In this document: positions 51,932-61,925 of the stretch, one piece after another
Position numbering within the stretch: the stretch's first letter is position 1
How the letters are laid out: every line of letters starts with the position of its first letter
DNA from: an uncultured Oscillospiraceae bacterium
GTDB lineage: Bacteria > Bacillota > Clostridia > Oscillospirales > Oscillospiraceae
NCBI GenBank assembly: GCA_947625815.1
Contig: CANQPU010000005.1
Span: 48,056-112,055, forward strand
Direction of reading: 5' to 3'
DNA: 64,000 nt
The notes under the pieces: generated by a model
Told to the model about the DNA's origin: nothing
Databases searched by the model: none
Seen by the model: the letters and a program-made list of their open reading frames with translations, nothing else
Translations under genes and position numbers: made by a program

Positions 51932-52336
51932 TCAACGCCTGCGCTTACGCCGTCTGATGTTTATCGCGCCGGTGCCTATGCCACCGCAGAGCGTGGCCAG
52001 GCAGATGGCCAGGTCGGTGCCGTCCAGCGTGTGCGGATCATCGGAGATCAGGCCTATCAGCAATCTGATCAGGACCGCGGCCAGAGCCGTTCCCGCGCCG
52101 GAGATCAGCGCGGCTCCCCCGTTTTTGATCCGTGCTGCGATCGCTCCGACCGCTGCGGACACAAAGGCGCAGACCACCACAATGGAGCGGCCCGTGTCCT
52201 CCCCTACCCTGCCCGACGCCACCGGCAGGGCCATGAACATCACGAGCAGCGCGGAGAGCGCCAGTGTCGCCACCGTGCCCAGAGCGATTCCAGCCGCGAC
52301 ATGGCGAAGAGACGTTGTTTTATCGTTTTTGGACAT
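51932..52336 (-). CDS. TIGR04086 family membrane protein (YrzE-like)
   Basis: This is a membrane protein of 134 residues with four hydrophobic spans (about residues 12-36, 50-68, 72-95 and 105-124) and a very basic end (NIRRRKRRR). It fits the TIGR04086/YrzE family, which is found next to yajC in many Firmicutes, as here. Function is unknown; a link with the Sec accessory YajC is suggested by location only. A hairpin with a T-run covers its ribosome binding site, so read-through from yajC may be controlled. Confidence 0.75.
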   Translation of the reverse strand: MSKNDKTTSLRHVAAGIALGTVATLALSALLVMFMALPVASGRVGEDTGRSIVVVCAFVSAAVGAIAARIKNGGAALISGAGTALAAVLIRLLIGLISDDPHTLDGTDLAICLATLCGGIGTGAINIRRRKRRR

Positions 52337-52387
52337 AAAAAAACCTCCCTGAGAACAAGCCTTGCTAAAGACTTATTCTCGGGGAGG
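52337..52387 (-). terminator. Hairpin plus T-run overlapping the TIGR04086 ribosome binding site
   Basis: On the minus strand CCTCCCCGAGAATAAGTC pairs with GGCTTGTTCTCAGGGAGG, with few mismatches, and is followed at once by TTTTTTT and the ATG. The right arm contains the GGGAGG ribosome binding site. It can act as terminator of yajC or as an attenuator of the next gene. Confidence 0.65.
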
Positions 52388-52403
52388 GATAATCATGCCT
52401 GTT

Positions 52404-52850
52404 TTATTCGCCGGCCTTCTCCACAGGCTCCTCGGTATCCTTGCCGGTAGAGGAAATGCCCCACTTGGCGATCTTGATGCGGACGCGGTCCTCGCCGGTC
52501 TCGAAGGTCACATAGTCGCCGGAGACGTTGACGATCTTACCGACCATGCCGCCGATGGTAACGATATTGTCGCCCACAGCCAGGGAGTCACGCATCTCCT
52601 GGGCCTTCTTCTTCCGCTTCTTCTCGGGGCGGATCATCAGGAAGTAGAAGATAAGGACGATAATGGCAAGATAGGCGATCATCATACCGATCCCGAGCCC
52701 GCCGCCGGAAGCCGCCTCCGTTCCGTCCGCGGCAGTACCGTCACCGGAAGGAGCGGCGGCAAAGCAGCCCGTCAGGGCCGTCAGGATCAGGACGACGCAC
52801 ATGACAACGGTCATGATGCGCCTGAACGCTTTATGATTTGTTGAAAACAT
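52404..52850 (-). CDS. yajC: Preprotein translocase subunit YajC, with N-terminal extension
   Basis: YajC is the small membrane partner of SecDF in protein export. The usual YajC core is at about residues 52-115: a membrane segment (MMIAYLAIIVLIFYFLMIRPE), then KKRKKKAQEMRDSLAVGDNIVTIGG. It has an unusual first 50 residues: a signal-like hydrophobic stretch ending in the lipobox-like LTGC (Cys28) and a Gly/Ala/Thr-rich spacer, which would make it a lipoprotein. secD/secF are not in the window. The gene has its own consensus promoter and GGGAGGTC before the ATG. Confidence 0.9.
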   Translation of the reverse strand: MFSTNHKAFRRIMTVVMCVVLILTALTGCFAAAPSGDGTAADGTEAASGGGLGIGMMIAYLAIIVLIFYFLMIRPEKKRKKKAQEMRDSLAVGDNIVTIGGMVGKIVNVSGDYVTFETGEDRVRIKIAKWGISSTGKDTEEPVEKAGE

Positions 52851-52893
52851 TGTAGACCTCCCTAATCATTGGTTATAGATCCATACTTTCCTT

Positions 52894-52922
52894 ATTATAA
52901 CCTCTCCAACGGCCAAATGCAA
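52894..52922 (-). promoter_or_regulatory. Promoter of yajC
   Basis: On the minus strand TTGCAT (52917-52922) and TATAAT (52894-52899) are 17 bases apart, between the tgt stop and yajC. Confidence 0.85.
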
Positions 52923-52929
52923 GGTTTTT

Positions 52930-54060
52930 TTATATTCTTCGCGCCAAGGGCTCCAGATGTGTGCTTCTGAACTCCTCAAAGCTCCCCTCGTCAAGGCTCC
53001 GGCGGATCCGCTCCATCAGCGTATTGTAAAAGTAGAGGTTGTGGGCAACCGCCAGCCGCAGGCCCAGGATCTCACCGGAGGCGAAGAGATGACGGACATA
53101 GCCTCTGCTGTAAGCCCGACACGCGGGACAGCCGCAGGTCGGATCGATAGGCTCCGGATCTTTGGCGTATTTCTCGTTTTTTATGTTGATGATGCCGTCC
53201 CAGGTGAACAGGTGCCCGTGCCGTCCGTTGCGGGCGGGCATGACGCAGTCAAAAAAGTCGATACCGCGCCACACCCCTTCGATTATGTTGGCGGGCGTGC
53301 CTACTCCCATCAGATATCTGGGCTTGTCCTTGGGCATATGCTCCTCGGTAGCGTCGATGGTGTCATACATCTCCTGGGTGCTCTCCCCCACCGCCAGCCC
53401 GCCGATGGCGTATCCGGGGAGATCCAACTCCGCCAGGGCGTCCATATGGGAGGTGCGGATATCCGCATAGGTGGCGCCCTGATTGATGCCGAAGAGCACC
53501 TGCCCCGGATTCACCGTATCCGGCAGGGCGTTCAGCCGTTCCAGCTCCGCCTTGCACCTGACGAGCCAGCGATAGGTCCTGTCGGCGGAGGCCTTCACAT
53601 AGTCGTAAGGCGCCGGGAGCCCGATACACTCGTCGAAGGCCATGGCGATATCGGAGCCGAGATTGGACTGGATGCGAATAGAGTCCTCGGGAGACATGAA
53701 GATCCTGCGCCCGTCAATGTGGGAGTTGAAGGCCGTCCCCTCCTCCGTGATCTTCCGGAGCTTTGCCAGGGAAAAAATCTGAAATCCCCCGGAATCCGTG
53801 AGTATGGGACCGGACCAGTTCATAAACTTATGGAGGCCGCCCATCTGGCGGATAAGGTCATCCCCCGGCCTCAGGTGCAGATGATAGGTGTTGGAAAGCT
53901 CGATCTGGCAGCCGATCTCCCGCAGGTCGCGGGCGGAAAGTCCTCCCTTGATGGCGGCCTGCGTACCCACATTCATAAAGACCGGCGTCTCGACCGTGCC
54001 GTGAGGACATGTGAAACGCCCGCGCCGCGCCCTGCCCTGGGTTTTGATGACCTCGAACAT
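52930..54060 (-). CDS. tgt: Queuine tRNA-ribosyltransferase
   Basis: Tgt swaps guanine 34 for the queuosine precursor preQ1 in tRNAs with GUN anticodons. The 376-residue protein has Asp89 (TDSGGFQIFSL, general base), the nucleophile Asp in FDCVMPARNGRHG, and a zinc site CGCPAC...YVRHL near the C-terminus. The start ATG 54060 has GGAGGAG upstream; the longer frame has no site. tgt-yajC neighbourhood is standard. The queA gene is not in view. Confidence 0.97.
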   Translation of the reverse strand: MFEVIKTQGRARRGRFTCPHGTVETPVFMNVGTQAAIKGGLSARDLREIGCQIELSNTYHLHLRPGDDLIRQMGGLHKFMNWSGPILTDSGGFQIFSLAKLRKITEEGTAFNSHIDGRRIFMSPEDSIRIQSNLGSDIAMAFDECIGLPAPYDYVKASADRTYRWLVRCKAELERLNALPDTVNPGQVLFGINQGATYADIRTSHMDALAELDLPGYAIGGLAVGESTQEMYDTIDATEEHMPKDKPRYLMGVGTPANIIEGVWRGIDFFDCVMPARNGRHGHLFTWDGIINIKNEKYAKDPEPIDPTCGCPACRAYSRGYVRHLFASGEILGLRLAVAHNLYFYNTLMERIRRSLDEGSFEEFRSTHLEPLARRI

Positions 54061-54088
54061 ATGGCTCCTCCGTACATTTGATGAGTCT

Positions 54089-54117
54089 ATTATAGCCCCA
54101 AGCCCGGTCATTTTCAA
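54089..54117 (-). promoter_or_regulatory. Promoter of tgt
   Basis: On the minus strand TTGAAA (54112-54117) and TATAAT (54089-54094) are 17 bases apart. Confidence 0.85.
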
Positions 54118-54178
54118 GTATTCATCCAAAACAGCCAATTATTTGGGGAAAACGCCTCTGTCATTAGACAAAATAATG

Positions 54179-54207
54179 TTGATTTTCATGTCGAAAGCTG
54201 ATAGAAT
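54179..54207 (+). promoter_or_regulatory. Promoter candidate of the second phosphodiester glycosidase
   Basis: TTGATT (54179-54184) and TAGAAT (54202-54207) are 17 bases apart. Transcription would start near 54214, directly at the ATG 54215, so the mRNA may have no leader. Confidence 0.6.
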
Positions 54208-54214
54208 ACGCTTT

Positions 54215-55462
54215 ATGAATAATAATAAGATGAAAAATTCAATATATGGCGGTTCCAGCGGGGGGCATTCACCAAAAAACAGAAAGCCGAAAAAATGGCT
54301 TATCGTTACGTCGGTCGTGCTCCTTGTTCTGGTGCTCTTATATCTCCTGGCCGCCTACTCCAGAATCCCCTTCATACGGGATCTGCGCACGGCGTATATC
54401 GAGACGGCTATGAGCACCTTCCACCACAAGTGGCTGGCTACTTATTTCCTCCCCAAGAGCGTGGTGGATGAGGTCGTCAGGAACATGGAGAAGGAGCTTG
54501 AGGAAAACATGGTCCCCGAGAGCCAGCTCCCGCCGGCCGTAACGCCTCCCGCGACCGGGGAAGACGTCCCCCCTGCCCCGGTCAAACCCCCGGTCACTAC
54601 TCCGGGTGAAACGGAGATCAAGGATATGGGGGTGGACGAACTCGTCGATATGTTCTATGAGATCGACCGGGAGACCATCCCCGCCGACCTTGACTGTCAC
54701 GATCTTCAGGTCAAGGACATCGCGGACCTCGTCATCAGGACTACCGCGGGGGATGTGATCTGGGCGATCGATATGCCCAACGGCATCCTGATCGTCAACG
54801 TCGAGGGCGACGGCTACAAGGGAAAGCTGGCTATCGTCCGTGACTCCTCCCGCGTTATTCTTGCTCTGAATGACCGGGAAGGCTACGGAAGGAATCTCAA
54901 TTATCTCTGTAAGCACAATAACGCGGTCCTGGGCATAAACGCCAGCGGTTTTGAGGACGTGGGCGGCGTTGGTCACGGCGATATCGCCGTCGGCCTTGTC
55001 CTCTCGGATGGGGTCGTGTACAACGAGGCGCTTGGCTCCCCCTATCAGATCTGCGGCTACGATTATGAGAACAACTTCCGCATGGGCTACGAACTTGACA
55101 TCGAGACCTTGCGTTGTGCCGTCCAGTTTACGCCCATCGTCGTCCTGAACGGGAGGAAATATGTCAACGGGACGAGTCTCCACCCGAGGACCGTCATCGG
55201 TCAGACGACCGACAAATCCACGCTCATGCTCATCATCGACGGGCGCCAGCCCCTTTACAGTCTCGGTACGACGCTTGGCGAGTGCGCCGATATCCTCCTG
55301 AGATATGACTGTTACAACGCCATGGCGATGGACGGCGGCTCCAGCTCCTCTATGACCTACATGGGCGAGATGATCACCCGGACCAGTTCGCCCCAGAAGG
55401 GCGGCCGCTATCTCCCCGACGCCTGGGTAGTCCTCGGGACAACGCCTGACGCGGAAAAATGA
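54215..55462 (+). CDS. Membrane-anchored phosphodiester glycosidase family protein
   Basis: This protein of 415 residues has a cytoplasmic basic start, one membrane helix (about residues 29-48), a Pro/Thr/Glu-rich linker (about 105-135) and a phosphodiester glycosidase (NAGPA-like) domain (about 165-405). The domain is marked by HNNAVLGINASGFEDVG and by CYNAMAMDGGSSSSMTYMGE near its end. It should face outside the cell and cut sugar phosphodiesters. It is the second such protein in the window; the first (38757-41066) is secreted and SLH-anchored. The start is uncertain: ATG 54215 or 54230, neither with a good ribosome binding site. Confidence 0.85.
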   Translation: MNNNKMKNSIYGGSSGGHSPKNRKPKKWLIVTSVVLLVLVLLYLLAAYSRIPFIRDLRTAYIETAMSTFHHKWLATYFLPKSVVDEVVRNMEKELEENMVPESQLPPAVTPPATGEDVPPAPVKPPVTTPGETEIKDMGVDELVDMFYEIDRETIPADLDCHDLQVKDIADLVIRTTAGDVIWAIDMPNGILIVNVEGDGYKGKLAIVRDSSRVILALNDREGYGRNLNYLCKHNNAVLGINASGFEDVGGVGHGDIAVGLVLSDGVVYNEALGSPYQICGYDYENNFRMGYELDIETLRCAVQFTPIVVLNGRKYVNGTSLHPRTVIGQTTDKSTLMLIIDGRQPLYSLGTTLGECADILLRYDCYNAMAMDGGSSSSMTYMGEMITRTSSPQKGGRYLPDAWVVLGTTPDAEK

Positions 55463-55465
55463 CTG

Positions 55466-55497
55466 GATCCCCGGTACGGTTCGTACCGGGGATCTTT
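55466..55497 (+). terminator. Terminator after the second phosphodiester glycosidase
   Basis: A perfect 13-bp stem GATCCCCGGTACG/CGTACCGGGGATC (55466-55478 with 55482-55494), loop GTT, is followed by TTT. It separates this gene from the convergent ogt. Confidence 0.8.
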
Positions 55498-55529
55498 GGC
55501 GCTGCTGTCTATTCGGCACGATCAGCCTT

Positions 55530-55985
55530 TTATAATACGCCCTCCAACTCAAGGAGGGCCTTTTTGATATCCGTTCCCCCCGCGAAGCCCGTGAGCTCTC
55601 CGTCGGCGCCGGTCACCCGATGGCAGGGGATCAGAATAACAATGGGGTTGACGCGGCAGGCCTGCCCCACGGCCCGGGCGGCCTTTGAGCGGCCGACCGC
55701 GCGGGCCAGCTCCCCATAGGAGCATGTGCGGCCGTAGGGGATCCTGAGCAGCTCCGCCCAGACGGCCCTTTGAAAAGCCGTGCCGCCATATTTGAGCGGC
55801 AGATCAAAGTCCCTCCGTTCACCCGCAAAATATTCCCGCAGCTCCTCCCTCACCCTTTTCCATAAGTTGTCGGGATTGGGCGAGGCGCAGGGAGCGGCCC
55901 CGAATCGCAGAGAGACGACATGACCGTCCTCGATCCCGCAGGTAAGCGGGATCCCGTTGAAAACCTCAGAAAAGAACCGGACCAT
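55530..55985 (-). CDS. ogt: Methylated-DNA--protein-cysteine methyltransferase
   Basis: This suicide repair enzyme takes the alkyl group from O6-methylguanine. The 151-residue protein has the acceptor motif IPCHRV with Cys121, preceded by [18 protein letters not shown] and a small N-terminal domain. The start ATG 55985 has GGGGAGGTC upstream. Upstream in the same frame there is a long open stretch, but it overlaps a real gene on the other strand and is not coding. It is divergent from the FAD-Rieske gene with 90 bases between them. Confidence 0.94.
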   Translation of the reverse strand: MVRFFSEVFNGIPLTCGIEDGHVVSLRFGAAPCASPNPDNLWKRVREELREYFAGERRDFDLPLKYGGTAFQRAVWAELLRIPYGRTCSYGELARAVGRSKAARAVGQACRVNPIVILIPCHRVTGADGELTGFAGGTDIKKALLELEGVL

Positions 55986-56075
55986 ACAATGACCTCCCCT
56001 ATTTTTGTCTCTGTTTTCAGCGATAATTTCAGGAGAAAAGGCGAATACTATTTCAAAAAGCACGGGAGGACGAAA

Positions 56076-57377
56076 ATGGATACCGTCTGGACCAGAGATC
56101 TGATAAAAAAGACATTCCCTCTCCTGATCGGGGAAAAAGAGACTGATACGCTCATCATCGGCGGCGGGATGGCGGGCATCCTGTGCGCCAACGAGTTGAA
56201 AAACGCCGGCGTGGACTGTATCGTTCTGGAGGCCGACCGGGTAGGCATGGGCATCACGTCCGGCACAACGGCCGTCATCTCCGCCCAGCACAGCGTCCTC
56301 TATTCGGATCTCACGCGCCGCTACGGTCCGGAGACGGCAAAGGGGTATCTGGAGGCCAATCTCGCGGCGGTCAAGAAAATGGCCGATACGGCCTGGGGCA
56401 TTGGGTGCGACTTTGAGATGTGCCCCTCCATGATGTACTCGCGCAATAACGCCGGGGAAATGCGCCGGGAGGCCGAGATAGTCCAGCGGCTGGGCTTTCA
56501 GGCGCAATACACGGAAACCGTTCCCCTGGGCATAGAAGCCGCCGGGGCCGTCATTTTCCCCGGGATGGCCCAGTTCCATCCCCTGAAATTCCTGCTCGCG
56601 CTGGCCGACAAGCTCACGGTCTTTGAACGATCTCCCGTCCAGAAGATCAGGGACATGACCGCCTTCACCCCATCGGGGAGCGTCAGGGCCAAAAACATCG
56701 TGATCGCGACCCACTTCCCCTTCATCGACCGGGGCGGGCTTTACTTCATGAAAATGTGTCAGATGCGGGAGAGCGTCATGGTGGTGGAAAACGCCCCGAA
56801 GCTGACTGTCACCATGGTGGAGGACGCGGAAAAGGGGTTTTTCTTCCGAAGCTGGGGCGAATGTCTCATCATCGGATGCGGGAACCACCAACCGGGACAG
56901 GAGGAGAACGATTTTTCCAGAATAAGATCATTTCTCAACGAGCACATCCCCGGCGCCCGGGAGATCTGCCGCTGGGTCAATCAGGACTGCTTCACGCTGG
57001 ACGAGATCCCCTACATTGGGCGCTGTTCCCCGTCTACCCCGAATATTTTCGTCGCTGCGGGCTTTAACGCCTGGGGGATGAGTTCATCCATGGCGGCCGC
57101 GTGTATCCTGACAGACGCCATTCTGGGCCGCGAAAACAAATATGCCGAAATATTCGATCCCTCACGCCGCATGGAGGCAAAGCCCCTGATCAAACAGACG
57201 CTCCACAGCGCCGCCGGCCTGCTGACCCCCACCTTCCCCCGCTGTACCCACCTGGGCTGCGCGTTGAAGCATAACGACACCGAACGGTCCTGGGACTGCC
57301 CCTGCCACGGCTCGCGATTCACCGAAAACGGCCAGGTCATCAACGGCCCGGCAGTCAAGCCCCTGAAAACCAAATAA
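56076..57377 (+). CDS. FAD-dependent oxidoreductase with C-terminal Rieske domain
   Basis: This protein of 433 residues has a DAO-type FAD fold (motif [15 protein letters not shown] near residue 28) joined to a C-terminal Rieske [2Fe-2S] domain. The Rieske ligands are seen as CTHLGC (near 389) and CPCHGS (near 408), supplying two cysteines and two histidines. Similar FAD-Rieske proteins (YhfW-like) are known in Bacillus; their substrates are not established. [13 protein letters not shown] is the family's C-terminal flavin contact. ATG 56076 has GGGAGG six bases upstream. It ends at a bidirectional terminator shared with the esterase gene. Confidence 0.88.
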   Translation: MDTVWTRDLIKKTFPLLIGEKETDTLIIGGGMAGILCANELKNAGVDCIVLEADRVGMGITSGTTAVISAQHSVLYSDLTRRYGPETAKGYLEANLAAVKKMADTAWGIGCDFEMCPSMMYSRNNAGEMRREAEIVQRLGFQAQYTETVPLGIEAAGAVIFPGMAQFHPLKFLLALADKLTVFERSPVQKIRDMTAFTPSGSVRAKNIVIATHFPFIDRGGLYFMKMCQMRESVMVVENAPKLTVTMVEDAEKGFFFRSWGECLIIGCGNHQPGQEENDFSRIRSFLNEHIPGAREICRWVNQDCFTLDEIPYIGRCSPSTPNIFVAAGFNAWGMSSSMAAACILTDAILGRENKYAEIFDPSRRMEAKPLIKQTLHSAAGLLTPTFPRCTHLGCALKHNDTERSWDCPCHGSRFTENGQVINGPAVKPLKTK

Positions 57378-57380
57378 AAA

Positions 57381-57405
57381 GGCGGAGGAACCCCTCCGCC
57401 CTTTT
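57381..57405. terminator. Bidirectional terminator between FAD-Rieske and esterase genes
   Basis: GGCGGAGG (57381-57388) and CCTCCGCC (57393-57400), with loop AACC, are followed by CTTTT on plus and by TTTTTATTT on minus. Confidence 0.88.
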
Positions 57406-57406
57406 A

Positions 57407-58147
57407 TCATAACTCAAGCTTGCCCATGAAGTACGGAAGCTGTTTTTGCCACCAGCACCAGTCATGGTTCACATCAAAGCCCCAATAGTCAAACCACGCC
57501 GGGATAGCCTTCTCCCGGCAGACGGCGTCGAGGGCGCGGGTCCCGGCCAAAAGCTCATCCTCCCAGGCGCCCTGGCCCACGCAGAAGATCAACTGGGACT
57601 GGCGGTAAAGCTCCATGTAGGGGTGGTCAAAGGGCATATTGGGCAGGAAATAAACGGGGGAATTATCGTAGATGAGGTCGTCCATGTAATCGTGGATGAA
57701 GTCGTTGGCGTTATAGGTGCCGCTGAGAGCCACCACGGTGTCAAAAAGATCGGGACGGCGGAAGAAAAAGATCCCGGAGTGGACGGCTCCCATGGAACAG
57801 CCCGTCAGCATGGCCTTGCCATGGACGTCGCCCAGCTCATAAACTCTGGGGTAAAGCTCCAGCGTGATATAGCGGAACCACTTCTCCTGCATCTCGATGC
57901 GATGACGCGGGCTGTCGTCCTTTGCGGACCAGCTCTCCCCGTCGATCCCGTCGGCGCACACCAGCATGATCCTTCCGTCTTCGATCCACGGCCGCATGCA
58001 CTCCACCATGCCGAAATTCTCAAAATCCCAGAACCGACCGTTTTGCGGGGGAAAAGCAAAGCACACCTTGCCCTTGTCGCCGTAGACCTTGAACTCCATA
58101 TCCCTGTCCAGCTCCCGGCTCCACTCTTTGAAATAACGAACGTCCAT
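57407..58147 (-). CDS. Esterase family protein (alpha/beta hydrolase)
   Basis: This protein of 246 residues is similar to esterase D/antigen 85-type alpha/beta hydrolases (PF00756). The nucleophile elbow is GCSMGA with Ser118; a catalytic His is probably in the final FDVNHDWCWWQ, and the acid residue is unclear. There is no signal peptide, so it should act in the cytoplasm. It starts directly after the ATP-grasp gene (1 base between stop and ATG), so both proteins are made together and may work in one pathway. Substrate unknown. Confidence 0.85.
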   Translation of the reverse strand: MDVRYFKEWSRELDRDMEFKVYGDKGKVCFAFPPQNGRFWDFENFGMVECMRPWIEDGRIMLVCADGIDGESWSAKDDSPRHRIEMQEKWFRYITLELYPRVYELGDVHGKAMLTGCSMGAVHSGIFFFRRPDLFDTVVALSGTYNANDFIHDYMDDLIYDNSPVYFLPNMPFDHPYMELYRQSQLIFCVGQGAWEDELLAGTRALDAVCREKAIPAWFDYWGFDVNHDWCWWQKQLPYFMGKLEL

Positions 58148-58148
58148 G

Positions 58149-59363
58149 TCAAGCTCCCTGAATCTTACTTGTTTTTTTGCGGGTGGTCACGAATCTGATA
58201 AACTCTTTGGCCGCCTTGGCGTCCGCGGCGTGAGCCACAAACGTCTCATTGCCCATCTGGTCCTCCCAGATAGCGGGCAGCCGCTCATATTTGACGATCC
58301 TGTCGCCATACTTTTCAAAGATCTCTTCATTCGTATGTACATAGTCGTAGATATCCCGTCTGTCAGCGGTGACGCAGAAGTGGTCGTCGCCGCTCTCGGG
58401 AAGACGCCGCTCATCATAGGCCACCATCTCGGCCCAGATCTCATAGACGTCCGTGGAATGGGCGTAGTTCATCATATCCGGGGTGTAGCTCCCCGCGGGG
58501 CGCATGTTGACCTCCAGCCCCACAAAGTCGCCGACCTTGCCAAGTCCCTCCTTGGCGACCTTGAGCTTGAAAAACTCCAGATGGATGAAGCGGCTCCTGG
58601 CGCCAAAGGACTTGGCCGTGGCCCGGCCAAGCTTGCGGAGCTTCTCGGGCATGCCGGCCTCCACATAGTAGGCCAGGTCCAGCTTCTCATTGACGATGTC
58701 CATGATGGAGGGCGGCCACGCGGTCATGGACTCAAAAAGCGGCTCGCAACGGGAATCCGTGATGGCGTCATAGGAATATATGTCTCCGGTGATGAATTCC
58801 TCCATCACATACGGGGCCTTGGGGAGATCGGCAAAGAACGCCTCCAGGTCCCCGTCGTTCTCCAGCTTGTAGGTCGCCTCGGCGCCCACGCCGTTATCCG
58901 GCTTTACGATGACCGGATACCCCACCAGCTTGATGAATTCCCTGGCGGCCTTTTTTGTGGTGACCCGGTGGCAGCGCGCTGTGGGTACGCCGGCCTTTTT
59001 GTAATATTCCTTCATCCCCCACTTGGACTTGAAGCACTGGACCTCCCGGATGTTGACCCCGGTGGTCACGTTGAAATCGGTGCGAAGTCGCGCGTCCAGC
59101 TCAAGCCAATACTCGTTGTTGGACTCGATCCAGTCGATCTTTCCGTATTTGAAGGCAAAAAAAGCCACAGCCCGATACATCTGGCTGTAATCCTCCATAT
59201 TATCGACCTTGTAATACTCCGTAAGCGCGTTCCTGAGGCCCTCGGAGAGACTGTCATAATCGGAATCGCCGATGCCCAGAACATTGACGCCGTTGCGCTT
59301 CAGCCTGTCGCAAAAGCTCCAGTAAATGGGCGGAAACTGAGGAGAAATAAAAATAAAGTTCAT
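58149..59363 (-). CDS. ATP-grasp domain protein
   Basis: This is an ATP-dependent carboxylate-amine/thiol ligase-type protein of 404 residues. The ATP-grasp fold is shown by YPVIVKPDNGVGAEAT (Lys154), VMEEFITGD (about residues 187-195) and the metal-binding GLEVNMRPAGSY (Glu284, Asn286). The N-terminal part FIFISPQFPPIYWSFCDRLK resembles the pre-ATP-grasp domain. The acceptor and donor cannot be told. The ATG 59363 has AAGGGG nine bases upstream. It begins a two-gene unit with the esterase, from a perfect consensus promoter; some related pairs make small peptides or modified amino acids, which is only a guess here. Confidence 0.85.
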   Translation of the reverse strand: MNFIFISPQFPPIYWSFCDRLKRNGVNVLGIGDSDYDSLSEGLRNALTEYYKVDNMEDYSQMYRAVAFFAFKYGKIDWIESNNEYWLELDARLRTDFNVTTGVNIREVQCFKSKWGMKEYYKKAGVPTARCHRVTTKKAAREFIKLVGYPVIVKPDNGVGAEATYKLENDGDLEAFFADLPKAPYVMEEFITGDIYSYDAITDSRCEPLFESMTAWPPSIMDIVNEKLDLAYYVEAGMPEKLRKLGRATAKSFGARSRFIHLEFFKLKVAKEGLGKVGDFVGLEVNMRPAGSYTPDMMNYAHSTDVYEIWAEMVAYDERRLPESGDDHFCVTADRRDIYDYVHTNEEIFEKYGDRIVKYERLPAIWEDQMGNETFVAHAADAKAAKEFIRFVTTRKKTSKIQGA

Positions 59364-59420
59364 ACCTTTCATCCCCTTATGTGCGGTTTTCACGGTAACG
59401 TGATAAATTTTCCAAACGCT

Positions 59421-59449
59421 ATTATATCCCCGATCCCCTGGCTTGTCAA
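59421..59449 (-). promoter_or_regulatory. Perfect consensus promoter of the ATP-grasp/esterase operon
   Basis: On the minus strand TTGACA (59444-59449) and TATAAT (59421-59426) are exactly 17 bases apart, the only fully consensus promoter in the window. A 34-base palindrome lies 13 bases upstream of the -35. Confidence 0.92.
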
Positions 59450-59462
59450 CTGCCTTGCGCAA

Positions 59463-59496
59463 GCCGATGGCCGTCCCCCGGGGGACGGCCATCGGC
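59463..59496. repeat. Perfect 34-base palindrome
   Basis: GCCGATGGCCGTCCCCC (59463-59479) is followed at once by its exact complement (59480-59496). It lies between the hppA stop and the ATP-grasp promoter. No T-run follows on either strand. It is next to a small palindrome TTGCGCAA (59455-59462). Confidence 0.8.
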
Positions 59497-59510
59497 GGCC
59501 GGGCTCTGCT

Positions 59511-61652
<2,142 letters not shown>

Positions 61653-61691
61653 AGGAATCCCTCCCATTATTCATAAAATTTGCGTAAAAAT

Positions 61692-61720
61692 ATTATACCG
61701 CCCTTCCCCCCGCCTTGCAA
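61692..61720 (-). promoter_or_regulatory. Promoter of hppA
   Basis: On the minus strand TTGCAA (61715-61720) and TATAAT (61692-61697) are 17 bases apart. Confidence 0.87.
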
Positions 61721-61786
61721 CCATTTTTTTGCGGCTCGTTTGTATTTTGATCCCCGCGGATCCCTCTGGGCGCGCGGCAAAGCCTC

Positions 61787-61815
61787 TTGACACCCTTCCG
61801 ACTTTATAATACAGT
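61787..61815 (+). promoter_or_regulatory. Promoter candidate of the RadC-like gene pair
   Basis: TTGACA (61787-61792) and TACAGT (61810-61815) are 17 bases apart. A perfect TATAAT (61805-61810) is only 12 bases from the -35 and cannot pair with it. The leader to the GTG at 61926 would be about 100 bases. Confidence 0.55.
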
Positions 61816-61925
61816 ATTGTCATGTCCCGATTCGGCCTTGCGTGCCCGGGGAAAAAGCCGGCGCGTTTTTTACGTTTTTTGAGGGCAAAGGGGATCGGGA
61901 AATCACAGCAAAGGAGGGGCCGCCC

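Noticed and set aside
55986..56891. N-terminal extension of ogt upstream on the minus strand
   Set aside because: It runs through the FAD-Rieske gene on the other strand; the ogt start with GGGGAGGTC at 55985 gives the normal length.
61842..61925. An earlier GTG start (61842) for the first RadC-like gene
   Set aside because: It has no ribosome binding site, while GTG 61926 has AAGGAGG at the right distance; the extra residues do not resemble the family.
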